Source: Castanea sativa
Lineage: Eukaryota > Streptophyta > Magnoliopsida > Fagales > Fagaceae
Assembly: GCF_040712315.1 (NCBI RefSeq)
Contig: NC_134013.1
Span: 85,752,001 to 85,816,000, forward strand
Direction: 5' to 3'
Length of the DNA: 64,000 nt
Of this stretch, positions 21,846 through 33,530 are shown one piece after another. Each line of letters begins with the position of its first letter. Within the stretch, counting starts at the first letter, position 1. Under the pieces are notes generated by a model. It worked only from the letters and a program-made list of their open reading frames with translations. It had not been told where the DNA came from and made no database searches. The position numbers and the translations under genes were made by a program.

Positions 21846-23411
21846 ATGAAGGAATATTGGACCTCCTTGGCTTCCCTTCTTGGCGTTTTGGCCTTTTGCC
21901 AAAGCCTCCTCCAAGTAGTGTTCCCACCTGAACTCCGTTTCGCCACTGTCAAACTCCTCAACCGAATGTTCCACCTGTTCTCCTCCTACTGCTACTTTGA
22001 CATAACAGAGATCGACGGTGTCAACACAAACGAGCTCTACAACGCAGTCCAACTCTACTTGAGCTCATCAGTCTCCATCACTGGCAGTAGACTCAGCCTC
22101 ACACGCGCACTCAACTCAAGCGCCATCACCTTTGGACTCTCCAACAATGACAGCATAGCCGACACTTTCAATGGCGTCTCAGTTCTCTGGGAACACGTTG
22201 TCACTCAAAGACAATCCCAAACCTTCTCATGGCGACCACTTCCGGAAGAGAAACGTGGGTTCACTCTTCGAATCAGGAAGCAAGACAAGTCTCTCATTCT
22301 CGACTCTTACATGGACTACATCATGGAAAAAGCCAACGACATTCGAAGGAAAAACCAGGATCGTCTTTTGTACACTAACTCGAGAGGTGGTTCTTTGGAC
22401 TCGAGAGGTCATCCTTGGGAGTCTGTACCTTTTAAACATCCAAGCACATTCGATACTTTAGCCATGGATCCTATAAAAAAGCAGGAGATCATGGATGATC
22501 TTAAGGATTTTGCGAATGGCCAAGGTTTTTATCAGAAAACAGGGCGAGCTTGGAAAAGAGGGTACCTTCTTTTTGGTCCACCTGGGACTGGAAAGTCTAG
22601 CATGATTGCTGCTATGGCTAATTATCTTGGTTATGACATTTATGATTTGGAGCTGACTGAGGTGCATACTAATTCTGAGCTGAGAAAATTGCTAATGAAG
22701 ACTAGTTCTAAGTCTATTATTGTGATCGAAGATATTGATTGTTCACTCACTTTATCGAATAGAGCTAAGAGTAATAATGTTAGTACTAATGGTATTAGGA
22801 GTAGTTATGGCGATATGGGTGAAATGCGCGGTGGTGGTGGTGAGGATGGTGGGAATACAAGCATTACTCTTTCAGGGTTGTTGAATTTTACTGATGGATT
22901 ATGGTCATGTTGTGGGAGCGAGAGAATTTTTGTGTTTACTACTAATCACATTGAGAAGCTTGACCCGGCATTGTTAAGGAGTGGAAGGATGGATATGCAT
23001 GTTTTCATGAATTATTGTTCTTTCCCGGCACTGAAGATACTTTTGAAGAATTATTTGGGGTTGGATGAGAGTGGCGTGGATGGTGTGGTTTTGAAGGATT
23101 TGGAAGATGTGGTTGATAAGGCTGAGATGACTCCTGCTGATGTTAGTGAGGTTTTGATTAAGAATAGGAGGGATAAAGTGAAAGCAGTGAGGGAATTGTT
23201 GGAGGCTTTGAAAGTGAGAGCAGAGAGGATTAGTGAGAAGAATATTGTGAGGTTGAGAGCGAAGGGTTCAGAGTATTTGGAAGAGGAGCAAGAAAAGAGG
23301 GCATTGGAGAGTCCTAAAGAAGGGCGTGAGTTTGAGAAAGAAGAAGAGAGTGATTGCAAGAAAGGAAATGATGAGAAACAAGAGAGTACTACTACTACAA
23401 TAAAGAAATGA
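21846..23411 (+). CDS. AAA-ATPase of the plant BCS1-like family (At5g57480/At4g30250 type)
   Basis: This intronless gene encodes 521 residues. A hydrophobic N-terminal anchor lies at about residues 8-27, followed by the plant AAA-associated domain (about 28-125). The AAA module has Walker A GPPGTGKS at 244-251 and Walker B IIVIEDID at 291-298. A sensor-type FTTNHIEKLDPALLRSGRMD stretch carries the arginine finger region. The C-terminus is a charged, Glu/Lys-rich tail. An insertion of Gly/Ser/Asn-rich residues between Walker B and the sensor is usual in this family. The start fits the family N-terminus (MKEYWTSLASLLGVLAF). Members are membrane-anchored ATPases of ER or mitochondria, several linked to stress responses; the substrate of this one is unknown. 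Length and motifs are intact, so it looks functional. Confidence 0.95.
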   Translation: MKEYWTSLASLLGVLAFCQSLLQVVFPPELRFATVKLLNRMFHLFSSYCYFDITEIDGVNTNELYNAVQLYLSSSVSITGSRLSLTRALNSSAITFGLSNNDSIADTFNGVSVLWEHVVTQRQSQTFSWRPLPEEKRGFTLRIRKQDKSLILDSYMDYIMEKANDIRRKNQDRLLYTNSRGGSLDSRGHPWESVPFKHPSTFDTLAMDPIKKQEIMDDLKDFANGQGFYQKTGRAWKRGYLLFGPPGTGKSSMIAAMANYLGYDIYDLELTEVHTNSELRKLLMKTSSKSIIVIEDIDCSLTLSNRAKSNNVSTNGIRSSYGDMGEMRGGGGEDGGNTSITLSGLLNFTDGLWSCCGSERIFVFTTNHIEKLDPALLRSGRMDMHVFMNYCSFPALKILLKNYLGLDESGVDGVVLKDLEDVVDKAEMTPADVSEVLIKNRRDKVKAVRELLEALKVRAERISEKNIVRLRAKGSEYLEEEQEKRALESPKEGREFEKEEESDCKKGNDEKQESTTTTIKK

Positions 23412-25427
23412 TTATTATGAAGGATTTGGTTTTTCTTTTATTTCTTTTTTAGTTTTAATTATGGCATATTGCTCGATGGAATTATTAGAGCTTAATTTTT
23501 TTTTTTTTGGGTTGGGTTTGTGGGGGTGACACAACTAGAGGGAGAGAGAGGGAAAGATCCAAATTTAAAAACATGTAATATGTCTGTATTGTTGTTAATT
23601 TAAATAATTGAGATGAGAAAAAACAAAAATGATATGATGAATGATCCATTGATATGCTTACTTATGTGGTGTGGTTTGCTATACTTGGCCGTATATGTAG
23701 TTGTTTAATTTATGCGACTTTATGATCTAAAATGGCATGCATATATCCCTCCTCAAAATCTATATTTACTTTGCGCATGTTACAATATACGATCATTGGT
23801 GGTTGCTTAATGGTTGGTAGTACTTGTTGTTAGGTATTAGATATTTGAAATTATTTTAGACATATATTGCTTTTGCTAGCTGGGCCTTTTTTTGTGACCA
23901 TCTGGGAAGCACATGGGCAAAATCTGTGTCCTGATGCGACATACATGCTGGGACTTTACAATTATATAAGTTTGGGGACCAAAAGAAATGCATCTCAACG
24001 TACATTTTGGCTATATGCTTTGTTGTTTGCATTGTAATAATATGGTACAGAAAAGGTGACATTCAAAAAAACAAAATTTACAAAATCGTTTTAAGTAAAC
24101 AATGAAACTTTGGGAGCCCAGAAGAATAACAATGGTTTCAGTCCTTTACTTCTGTTACTTTGGGAGCCCAATAACAATGCAACTCTTCGAGAGAAATGGG
24201 GTCTCTATTTTTTACAGATGCCATAGGCATAAAAGTCTTCAGGATATTGATTAAGGAAACATGTATTACAGAAAAAGTGTTTCACTAGGTTGTATTTGGA
24301 AGTGGTAGCTCTTAGTTTCTCAAAGCCTCTTGAGTACTTTGCTGTCTCTTTCTAGTTGGATTTTATTTTCTTTTCTTTTCATGAACTTTCTTCCTCTTAG
24401 GAAAAGAGTTGGAAAGCTAGCTATTCTTGGAGAGTACTGTATTACTGGATAGGATTAAAGGGTGATTGGAATTAAGACACAGAAAAATGTGAAACAACTA
24501 AACAAGTCCCAGATTTTGTGCTCGGAAAAGTAGGATTTGAGTTGCAAAAGGCAGCTGGAAAGTCACCACTTATAATGAGAAAAAGTTGACATTTTTGTTG
24601 ATGATTTTGATATTGAGTTGGAAAGGCATTGGGTTGTCAAGCCAAGTAAAAACTCAGCCCACGTGGTTCTGAAATGCGGAAATGACTATCACCAACTTTT
24701 AAATTGTTTTTACATGGAAAACATGCATTTGCGTTTGTGGGGAGCTTCAAAAAGAGGACTTTTTTTTTGTGAGCATTTTAATATTGGTAACATTTTTTTT
24801 TTCCTTTACTTTTTTTTTTTTTTGGCATAAAGTGATCAAGATGTTAATGAGGCGGCTGAAATTGTCATTGAAATATATAAGAGTTTTTTTTTTTTTTTTT
24901 TCCCTAATTGTCGTGAACATTCAGAACTCTTCAATCACCTAATTAATTTGATAATTACAATAAAAAAACCCTAAAAATGACATAATTCTTTTTGAAACTT
25001 TTTCCAATTAAATGTTTGCTACTCTTTTTATAAGTTGATAAATTTGTGATTTGTGCAAAAAAAAAAATTTATGTATATTTATCATTAACACTAATAATAA
25101 CAAAATGTCATCTAAAGAAAATCTTTGAAAAATAAGAAGTCCCCGTTCTTTTGTCTTAAGACGTTATTGACTTTAATTGTATGCCATATCTGAAGAATCT
25201 GCATAATGGTGGATTTTTTCCGCAAGTTCAATTGTTTAGCTTTCTCATATCCCAAAAAAAGAAAAAAGAAAGAAAATGTTAGCTTTCATTCAACCTCTAG
25301 AACGCCCACATTCGATTTCACATTGCCTTAAGAGTATAGTTATAAAATCAAAATTTGACACGCAAATTGCTTATAAAAAGAGAAGAAGCGTCTTGGAAAT
25401 TGCAGAGAGATTGAGCTATGTTGAGAG

Positions 25428-26015
25428 CAAGGAAGTCAATACTGTACTGGAGGTTGTATCGGTTTGACCACCGGTACGATATATTTCGGATACCGGTCAA
25501 TACCGGTGTACCGTTTCAGGTTTACCGCTATTTTATATATTTAATATATATACACACACACAAAATCTCTATTTACACACATATAGAGACTCTCCAACTT
25601 TTAGTCTCATAAAGACCTTTCATTTCAACTATTGTATGCTGATTGATTCAGCAACTTAAAGATCAACTAGAGATTAGAATTAATGCAGGTAAAACAGTTA
25701 AAAAAGAAGAAAATGGAACTCTTAATTCAAACACCAAATCCAAATTAAGTAAAAGAATTTGAGAGATTAAAGGTTAGGTGAAATAATGAAATTATCTACA
25801 AAATACATTCATTAGTGATTATTTTAGAGACAAAAATTGCCACAATTACAAAAAAAAAAAAACAGCATTTTGTGTTTCAGTTCGGTACGGTCGGTACACA
25901 GCCGGTACGACCGGAATTTGCCGGTACGGCCGGTATTTTTCCCGGTACAAAATAAGAGTGTACCTGTACCGGTACGGTATGTACCGGCCGATATGATACA
26001 GTGTCAGTAACACTG
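25428..26015. mobile_element. Non-autonomous hAT-like element with 8-bp duplication
   Basis: The element is flanked by GTTGAGAG at 25420-25427 and 26016-26023. The ends are CAAGGAAGTCAATACTGTA and, as complement, CAGTGTTACTGACACTGTA, about half identical with mostly transition differences. Both subterminal regions are packed with CCGGTACGG-type words, in both orientations, around an AT-rich centre. It has no transposase. The 8-bp duplication and CA-start ends suggest hAT. Confidence 0.6.
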
Positions 26016-26184
26016 GTTGAGAGTTTAAAAGTAATATCTTTTCTAAATTCAAGACAACCACAAATATTCCAGACTTTTCATTCTAATTGAGCCCCCAAAA
26101 AATTAAAGAAGTGAATGAGTTATATGTCGTTGTAAGATGTGACTTTAAATGTGTTAGGTCTAAAAATAATGTCGTAATATGGTT

Positions 26185-26268
26185 GTAATTAGTATACAAA
26201 ACTTCCACTTTTATCATTGTAGCATGGTAATTGGTGTACAAAACTTCCACTTCTATCATTGTAACATG
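26185..26268 (+). repeat. 42-bp tandem duplication
   Basis: GTAATT...TACAAAACTTCCACTT...ATCATTGTA.CATG occurs twice, with starts at 26185 and 26227, differing at a few bases. It has no recognised role. Confidence 0.8.
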
Positions 26269-26525
26269 GCAACATGTGTATCGTGTAATTGTATAGGGGT
26301 CTCTGGTTCCACATCAAAGCCGGGGTAGCCTATGTCATGCTCCGATGCCCAACTCTATTATGACAAAGGCTGGTGTGGGAAGGGAGTCAGTTATGTGCGC
26401 ATTTTCAATGAAAAAAAAAAATGCAGACAAGTTCAGTTGTTTGCCATAACCAATTCCATTGCCACCATGTTGGAGTTCTTAGTTGCGTGAGATAATAATG
26501 ATAAGCCTTTGCCCTCAGTCATGAT

Positions 26526-27078
26526 CATAGTTGTCAAAATCGCGATTCAGATCGTAGGATCGCACAATTTTACGATCCCACCTCATCAAAACGTTTAAGA
26601 TCGCACTAGGATTGTAAAAATACTAGGATCGTATGTAGGATCGTGTAGGATCGTAGGATCGTATAGGATCCTACCGATCCTACCAATAACATAAATTTTT
26701 GGGTTTTTTTTTATCTAATTTTTTTTATTGAGTTTGTTTGATCATTTTATAGCTGCTGATTAGTGATAAAATATTTAGACATCTATAATAATGAGTCTTT
26801 ATATATGTTCTTTGGAAAGTTCCATACTGTTTAGAAATCGCGAGCAACAATTTTGAGTTTAATCTTTCAAGCAATTTCTCTAGCGGTTGCAAACTCTAAC
26901 ATGAATATATGTGGCTCCCCTTCTACAACCAAACACTAGAGTTTTATAGAAGACCTTGTGAGGTGTGAAGTATTATCCTAAATCATCAAAAGTAATAATG
27001 TTCATATCATGAGAGTTGGGTTTTAAATATATTTACTAGGAAACTGATTCTACATTTGTTATTCATCTCCTAATATTA

Positions 27079-27117
<39 letters not shown>

Positions 27118-27777
27118 ATCAGCTATGCTTGTATTTGTATATTGATTGATTGATTTTTTTGAGTATACTCTTTAATTGTTATTGAGTGGTATAACTTGAA
27201 TAGTTGAGTGTGACATTGTATCTTGATGTCTTTTATAGTTCTAGTATACAAATATATAATGTCTACATAGATGATGAAATGGGTGATGATGATTAGGAAT
27301 TTAGGATGGTAGTTATAAGAACCTTGGAATGAGAATAATTAAATGTTCACTTCACCTTAATATTCATTTTACTTTTGGATTTCATATTGTAGTTAGCTAG
27401 TTTCCATTTGCTAATTTATTTTGGATTTCAAACTTGGAACTTAGAACTTAGAACTTGGAAAATATTTTCCATATGTTTTGATAAATATTTTGGTATTTGG
27501 TTGCTTTTTAAACATTTATTGAACTTTTTAAATACATTGGATCAAAACTTAAATATATTTATTTCGTTAGTATAAATATCATATGATGCAAATCTTAGTT
27601 TTTTGTGGATGAATTTATAATTTATGTAATTATTCAACATACAAAGTCATTATCAATGTGTTTTTTGCTTTAAATCTGAAAATATGTAGGATCTTACGAT
27701 TTACGATCCGATCCTACGATTCACGATCACACCTACCTTCAACGATCTCACGTAGGATCCCGATTTTGACAACCTTG
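26526..27777. mobile_element. Non-autonomous hAT-like element, 1.25 kb
   Basis: Flanked by GTCATGAT at 26518-26525 and 27778-27785. Ends are CATAGTTGTCAAAATCGCG and, as complement, CAAGGTTGTCAAAATCGGG. Subterminal regions repeat GTAGGATCG and its variants many times, which could be transposase-binding clusters. The middle is AT-rich with a (TA)n run (27080-27111), and no transposase is encoded. A similar GATC-rich block lies at about 45135-45300. Confidence 0.7.
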
Positions 27778-29316
27778 GTCATGATAAAGCCTCTGCCCTT
27801 TGTGCGAAATGCCAAACTAGGCAATCCTCCCCAACACAAGACTTTGGCAAAGGAAGATTTGTCACTCAAAGAAAAAATGACTTAGTGACCATCCCTATAG
27901 GTGTACTAGGAAGATGGCTTTATTATTACGAGTATGTAAAATATGCTTGCCACTCATCTTGCCACAGGAGTATTTTTACCATCATAGCATGGAAGACCTG
28001 ATTGGAGACAATTTGTCACTGAAAAAAAAATCACCATGCATTGTTAAAAGTGGCCTTGGGTAATAGTTGACATTGTAATGGGTCTCTATTCATATCTTAT
28101 CGATAGATTAGACACACGATAGATTAGGCACACGTACACACAAGCACACAAAGGGGTCTTAACTTAATAGATTAGACATATACACACAACTACACAAATG
28201 GGTCTTAACTAGGAGTTGTTCTACTCCAATTAGGTGGTAGTGAACTCAAAAATTCGTGAGAAAAAGTAAAAAGCCAAATACCGAAATATGCAAATCTTGT
28301 TGCTTTTGGCATCTTTTGTGAGGACACGGCTTGTGTTCAGTGCATAAGTATACTAGACAAAAATCTCATTCCTTTCGCTATTCCTTGAGCAAAGTATTTT
28401 CCTTTCTTTTTGACTTAATGGTTTTTAGTCCTAGTAGGAATACCCATAATATGCAGAGAAAGATAGAACCTCTCTATTTTGAGAGGTTCAATCCAATCCC
28501 ACACATCACAATCCATACTAAGCAACAAACAATGCAATACCTTTGCTACCTTGCTTCAAGATCAATAAAAAAGATTTTTATTCCTACGGTTCCCCACTAA
28601 GGCATGTCACATGTCCCACAAACAACATATAGCAAAATTTTGGCATGCTCTTCCAACAAGAAGTCCAATGGTGCTCATTGCCGTAGTACCAATTTAAAGA
28701 GAGAATAATTTCAATGGTGTGGCTTACTTGCAGTTGTTTCATACTTAAGGTCCTGAGGATCTTAGACCAGTTGGTAAATCAATAATTACGGGCAATTTCA
28801 AGTGCATATGATGGTCTAAAGTTTATTGATACTAAATTATAAATCTTTAGATAAGCAAGCTAGAAAAAATTGTCACCTTTCTTTGCAGAAAATCGCCAAA
28901 TGAGAATCCAATCTTTTATTCCATCTTTTACCTATTGAAAAACACAAATTGAGGCCCCGTTTGCTCTTATTATAATTAGTGAAGAAATTATTGGAAAGCA
29001 AATGACATGAAATCTAGGAGAAGCCCTCCAACAAGTATATGCTAGTTCAAATTTTAAAATGGTTAATATGAACAAGAAAAGGTTATAGTATGATTCTTTT
29101 GCATTAGGTTCTAATATGATTATATTGTATGCAATTATACAGAACTATACAGTATATTATCTTGGTCAAATTTAGGTTAATTTCAAAACAACAATGATGG
29201 ACCTAATCAAGAATTTGTAAAAAATTTCCCTCTAATTTCATGAATTAGACATCTTCCCCTTTTTAAAGGATTGGACTGGTGATTTTTTTTATAAAAAAAA
29301 TATATCCATGAGAAAT

Positions 29317-30169
29317 TGTTAGGATTTTTGTAGGCCCATTCCATGACCTTGTCTATAATGGAATTTCTAAGTGTTGATGAATGTAATAGTTTGGTAACAT
29401 CTGCCTAGAAGATTTTTGGAGAAGTGCTAACTGAACAAGCTCACTCAACAAAAGGAAAATCTCACCCAAGCGGATAGATCAACTCGATCAAGCGAATCAT
29501 TAAATCAACCAGAGACTTCACTTGTAACTTGCTCGAAGGTTGCTCAGGTGAGATTACAAAATTTTGTTTTTAAATTCCTCTTTGACTAGGTTTTTGTCTT
29601 GTCTTTTAGAACCCTATTTCTTCACTTATATAAACCTTACTTTTGCATAATTTTTCAATAGAGAAAAAATGGTTACACTCTATGCTCATTCAAGGAGAAA
29701 ATCTTATATCTATTATCCTTTTACTTCATAGAAAAATCCGAATTCTTAATCCGCTCATCTTGTGATTCCAAAAAGACTGTCTTGAGAGTTTGAAACCTCA
29801 TAGTTAATTTCCAATGAGGTTTATTACTATTGAATCTTTAAAGAGGTTCCTAGGAGTTTCTAAGATTCTAGTTTATGCAGACGATGAGATTGTGTAAGAA
29901 GTTTGCTTAGAAAGATTTCATTGGTTTTGAGCTACTATGGCAGGAATGCAAGTGGAACGTTTGCAAAGGTTACAACAAAAAGTCTAGCTTGTAAAAGGGT
30001 CTTGTAAGAAGATCATTGTAAGTGTTTTTCCTTTAGTGCCTTTTTGTGTCTCTAGAGTGGCTTTTCGATTGAAGATGTTTTTTCACTTCATTGCCAAATT
30101 CTGTGTCTTGTGCTTTATTGCTTTTCTTTCATTGATTTAAGATTTGGTGTATGCATAATAAGATTTTCA
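29317..30169 (+). mobile_element. Ty1/copia-type LTR remnant followed by primer site
   Basis: A stretch starting TGTTAGGATT and ending ATTTTCA is followed two bases later (30172) by TGGTATTAGAG. That closely resembles the initiator-Met primer site of copia elements (TGGTATCAGAGC). No Gag or Pol similarity follows, so the interior is lost or decayed, and the second LTR was not found. The left LTR boundary is the less certain one. Confidence 0.5.
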
Positions 30170-31051
30170 ATTGGTATTAGAGTAATTAGAACACAGGGTC
30201 TAAACTCTAAACTAGATTTGTCATAAATGGATCTATTTCATGATTAATTTCATAACTCGTATTAAATATAACAAATTTAAATGCATATCTAGTACCATGT
30301 CATATGTTTTTATTTTGTGTTCAAGGACTTAATTAAGTAATACTTAATATATAGGAGATAATTCTCTTTGATAGACCAACTCGTAAGTGTTGTAACTCAA
30401 TGGCATTGTTTCCCTCCCTCACTTCTTGTAATAATTAGATTATCAAAAACAAAAATCGAATAAATTCGTTTTCAAGTCTTCAGCAGTATTGAGATCCAAA
30501 GGGCATGCCTTCTCTACAATATGATTGCTCATTCAATTACCAAAAAACAAGAATCCGATACTCACGTGTTATAACGAAGGTTGACCATTAATTTTCTCAT
30601 CGTCAAAAAAGGCTAAGTATCTGAAGACCAAAAAGGTGCAAAACAACGAGCGATGGCTATGAATTTGATCAAGCTGTCAAAGATAGGATTCTTTAGGCCA
30701 ATTAGCAAAATTGGTGAGCCATAATTGCAAGCATATCTTGAAGCATCTCTGTATTATATACATTCTCTTTTGTTTTCTCCAAATTTTAAAAAATAAAGTT
30801 CCAAAACTCCCAAGTCGTGGGAACTCTGTATGTTTTAGCAATAATTTTTGTTATTGGGAAGTACTTGTGTTGCAAAGTAGGAATAATCAATTTATATTTT
30901 ACCATATCTTAAGCATAATTATCGTTTATTGATTAACTAGTCTCATATCGGATATGCCTTACATGTGAACCTTCTTAAAGTGATATACTTTATCATATAA
31001 ATTGATACTCTAAAAATTCTTGGTAAAACAATTCAATCAAAATAACAATTT

Positions 31052-31200
31052 TTGTGTGGGTTCGAGTTAACTCAATAGGTAAAGTGTTTTATTGCTGAAT
31101 AAGAGATCTGAGATTCGATTCTCATCCACACAAAAAACCAATTGGTGTTTTGGTAAACTATCACTAAAAATTAAAGAAGTAATTCTTGCATACAAAAGCA
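31052..31200 (+). repeat. tRNA-derived SINE copy
   Basis: The A-box-like AGTTAACTCAATAGGT and the B-box-like GAGATTCGATTCTC (about 31109-31122) are followed by a CACAAAAAACCAATTGGTGT segment. The same order, more decayed, recurs at 32041-32165, which identifies a dispersed family. Confidence 0.55.
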
Positions 31201-31301
31201 AAATGCTATTGTTATATCGTTTCGGTTAGGTAGACGCCATTGAGTTGGTATATTATTATAAAACATGTGGTAAAATTCCTAAATTTTGGTTCTTTTTATT
31301 T

Positions 31302-31676
31302 AGGCTAAAATACAAAACTGACCTTCTAACTTTCTTCAGATTTCATTTCAGTCCTTTAACTTTGCTTTGGTTTATTTTAGTCCTCTAAGTTTCAGATTTA
31401 TTCAATTAAGGCATTTCTGTTAACTTTTGTTAAAAATTTTAGAAAATAAAAATTTGGAAAATATTTTTCAATCATTAATTGAATTTTTTTTAATTTAAAA
31501 ATTTTGAAGAAAAATTTATAAAATTGAAAAATTAACCACAACATATAACAAAAGTTGATGGAAAAACCTTAATTGAATAAACTTGAAAGTTAGAGGACTG
31601 AAATAAATAAAAGTAAAATTAGAGAACTGAAACAAAATCTGAAGAAACTTAAAGAGTCAATTTTGCATTTTGCCCT
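31302..31676. repeat. MITE with long imperfect inverted repeats
   Basis: The left end (AGGCTAAAATACAAAACTGA) and the complement of the right end (GGGCAAAATGCAAAATTGAC) pair. Pairing continues through CTTCAGATTT, TTTCAGTCC and TTCAATTAAGG, each present in inverted orientation. The arms are about 130 bp each around an AT-rich centre. The flanks are T/A-rich (TTTTATTT on both sides). Confidence 0.75.
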
Positions 31677-32040
31677 TTTATTTTTTTATTTTCATTTTAA
31701 ACCTTGAGTTTATAAATCATGACAATTTAAATATCATGTCTATATATCTACTAAAAACCATTGTTCTCTCTCTAGTGTGGAAAAGAAAACAACCATTCAC
31801 AGCAAATGGTATCGTTTTAATGTTATATGTGCTAATGGAAAATTTCCCTTACAACATATAGATTGCTTCATTAGCAGTTTTTAACAAATATTAATGAAAT
31901 ATTTAAATTCTTATGAGTTATAAGCTTTAGGGTTTAAAATGGAAAAAGGAATTTATAAAAAAAGAAAAATACTCTAGGATTTTTTTATATTTAATTTCCA
32001 TTCTTTTGCAACATGGCCTCTTAAAGAACTTTATTTTTTT

Positions 32041-32165
32041 TCATGAGTTATAGTTAATTTAACTAGTAAAATCTTTTGTTGTTGAATAAAAGTTTTGAAA
32101 TTGGAACATTGTCTACACCAAAAATCAATTTGTGTTTTAATCCAATAAAGAGTAATCATCATGGA
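32041..32165 (+). repeat. Decayed SINE copy
   Basis: It aligns with the copy at 31052-31200: GTTAATTTAACTAGTAAA for the A-box region, TTGTTGTTGAATAAA, then CTACACCAAAAATCAATTTG. The B box has degenerated. Confidence 0.4.
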
Positions 32166-33184
32166 ATTAATATAAGTCTATAAAATTTCCTTTTTTGTCT
32201 TTGTTTTTCCCTCACCAATTTGTCATTAGTTGGATTATCTAGCAGCCCCTTTTATCACATTAGCACATGATCTCTAGGGTTAAACTTTTAAGACTAACAC
32301 GATCATGAGCTCCTGGATCCTTAAGCAGTTTCAGTTTTCAAGAATCATGAAAAATAGTAGACTCCCCCTACTTCAGTACTCCAAATCTCCAAACCCTAGT
32401 TCCTAGAGTACTTGTGTTTAGGGTTTAGGGTTTATTCATGCTTGAAATTAAAGATTTTGATTTACTACAATTCCTATCAAAACAAACGCTGATAGGAGTT
32501 GACAATGATCCCCCTGGGCGAAATCACCTTTCGAATTCACTGAAAAAATACAAAGAGTGACCATATACTCAAAGCTCAAATCCAGCCTAATTTTGTTTTA
32601 TATTCTCTAGCCTTTTATTTCTCAGAGTCCACCCAGGTCCTTAAAATGGCCAAAACCTCCAACTTCACACCAAAACTCACAATTTTCGTAGGAGGATAAA
32701 AAATTGTAAAATATAAAGATTTTTGGTTTTCTTTTTTACCATTTGTGTTTGCTACAGAAGATAGTGAAGTGGATGAATATAATAAATAAATATATAAAAA
32801 AATTGTTTAATTAAGAAAAAAAAATAGGAGGATGAAAAATATAGATTATTTAAATTTCCTATGACTAGTCGCAGTGTGGAAAAATATAATGATTTGGTTT
32901 TTTGTTATGTGAAAAATGAAAATAGTAGATGAGATTTATATGTGCTAGTCTTAAATCCTTTTTAAAACGATTTGATTATTTTCCAACAAAGTATAGTCGA
33001 TACAAATATTAAAGTTTTTAAATAAAGCTATCTATATTTGTTAGTTCAAAAGTGTTTTTAATTTTGTAAATTTTTTTTTTCAAGGAAACATAATGCATTT
33101 TACATTCAATATTTTATAAATAATATAATGTGTAGTTGAAATTTATTTATAATATGAACTCCTTTCAATTCTATGCAAACCTCT

Positions 33185-33530
33185 CCTTTCAAAGCATCAC
33201 TAAAGTGGACGGGATGTACCAAAATGAACCGAATGGACCAAACTAGACCGAACTGGCCTAAGTGAAACGAATGGACCGAAATGGACCTAAATAGGCAGAA
33301 GTAAATCGAAATGACAAAAAAGGACCAAATAAAATCGAGATGGACTGAAGTAAACCGAAGTCAATTAAATGAACCGATACAGACCTAAATAGACCGAGAT
33401 GGAAAAAATTGGACCAAATTGACTGAAGAGAACCAAAATGGACTAAATGGATTGAAGTAGACCAAATTGAACCAAATAAACTAATACAGACCAAAATGGA
33501 CTGAACTGGACTGAACTGGACCAAAATGCT
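33185..33530. repeat. 10-bp-period repeat (ACCGAAATGG-like), copy 1
   Basis: About 30 units of a degenerate decamer resembling ACCRAAATGG run with little spacing error through this block. The unit start 'ACC/ACT' returns every 9-11 bp. The left flank (CTATGCAAACCTCTCCTTTC, 33171-33190) is shared with a second copy near 56037. The frame this makes on the - strand is a by-product. Confidence 0.8.

Noticed and set aside
21662..21931. 89-codon frame overlapping the AAA-ATPase start
   Set aside because: It begins with a non-ATG codon inside the 83-bp repeats and is out of frame with the strong AAA-ATPase frame.
32417..32434. Telomere-like TTTAGGG repeats
   Set aside because: There are only about two and a half units, which fits a telo-box or chance rather than an interstitial telomere.
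33258..33524. 88-codon repetitive frame on the - strand
   Set aside because: It is produced by the 10-bp-period repeat (30 bp = 10 codons). There is no independent support for a protein.
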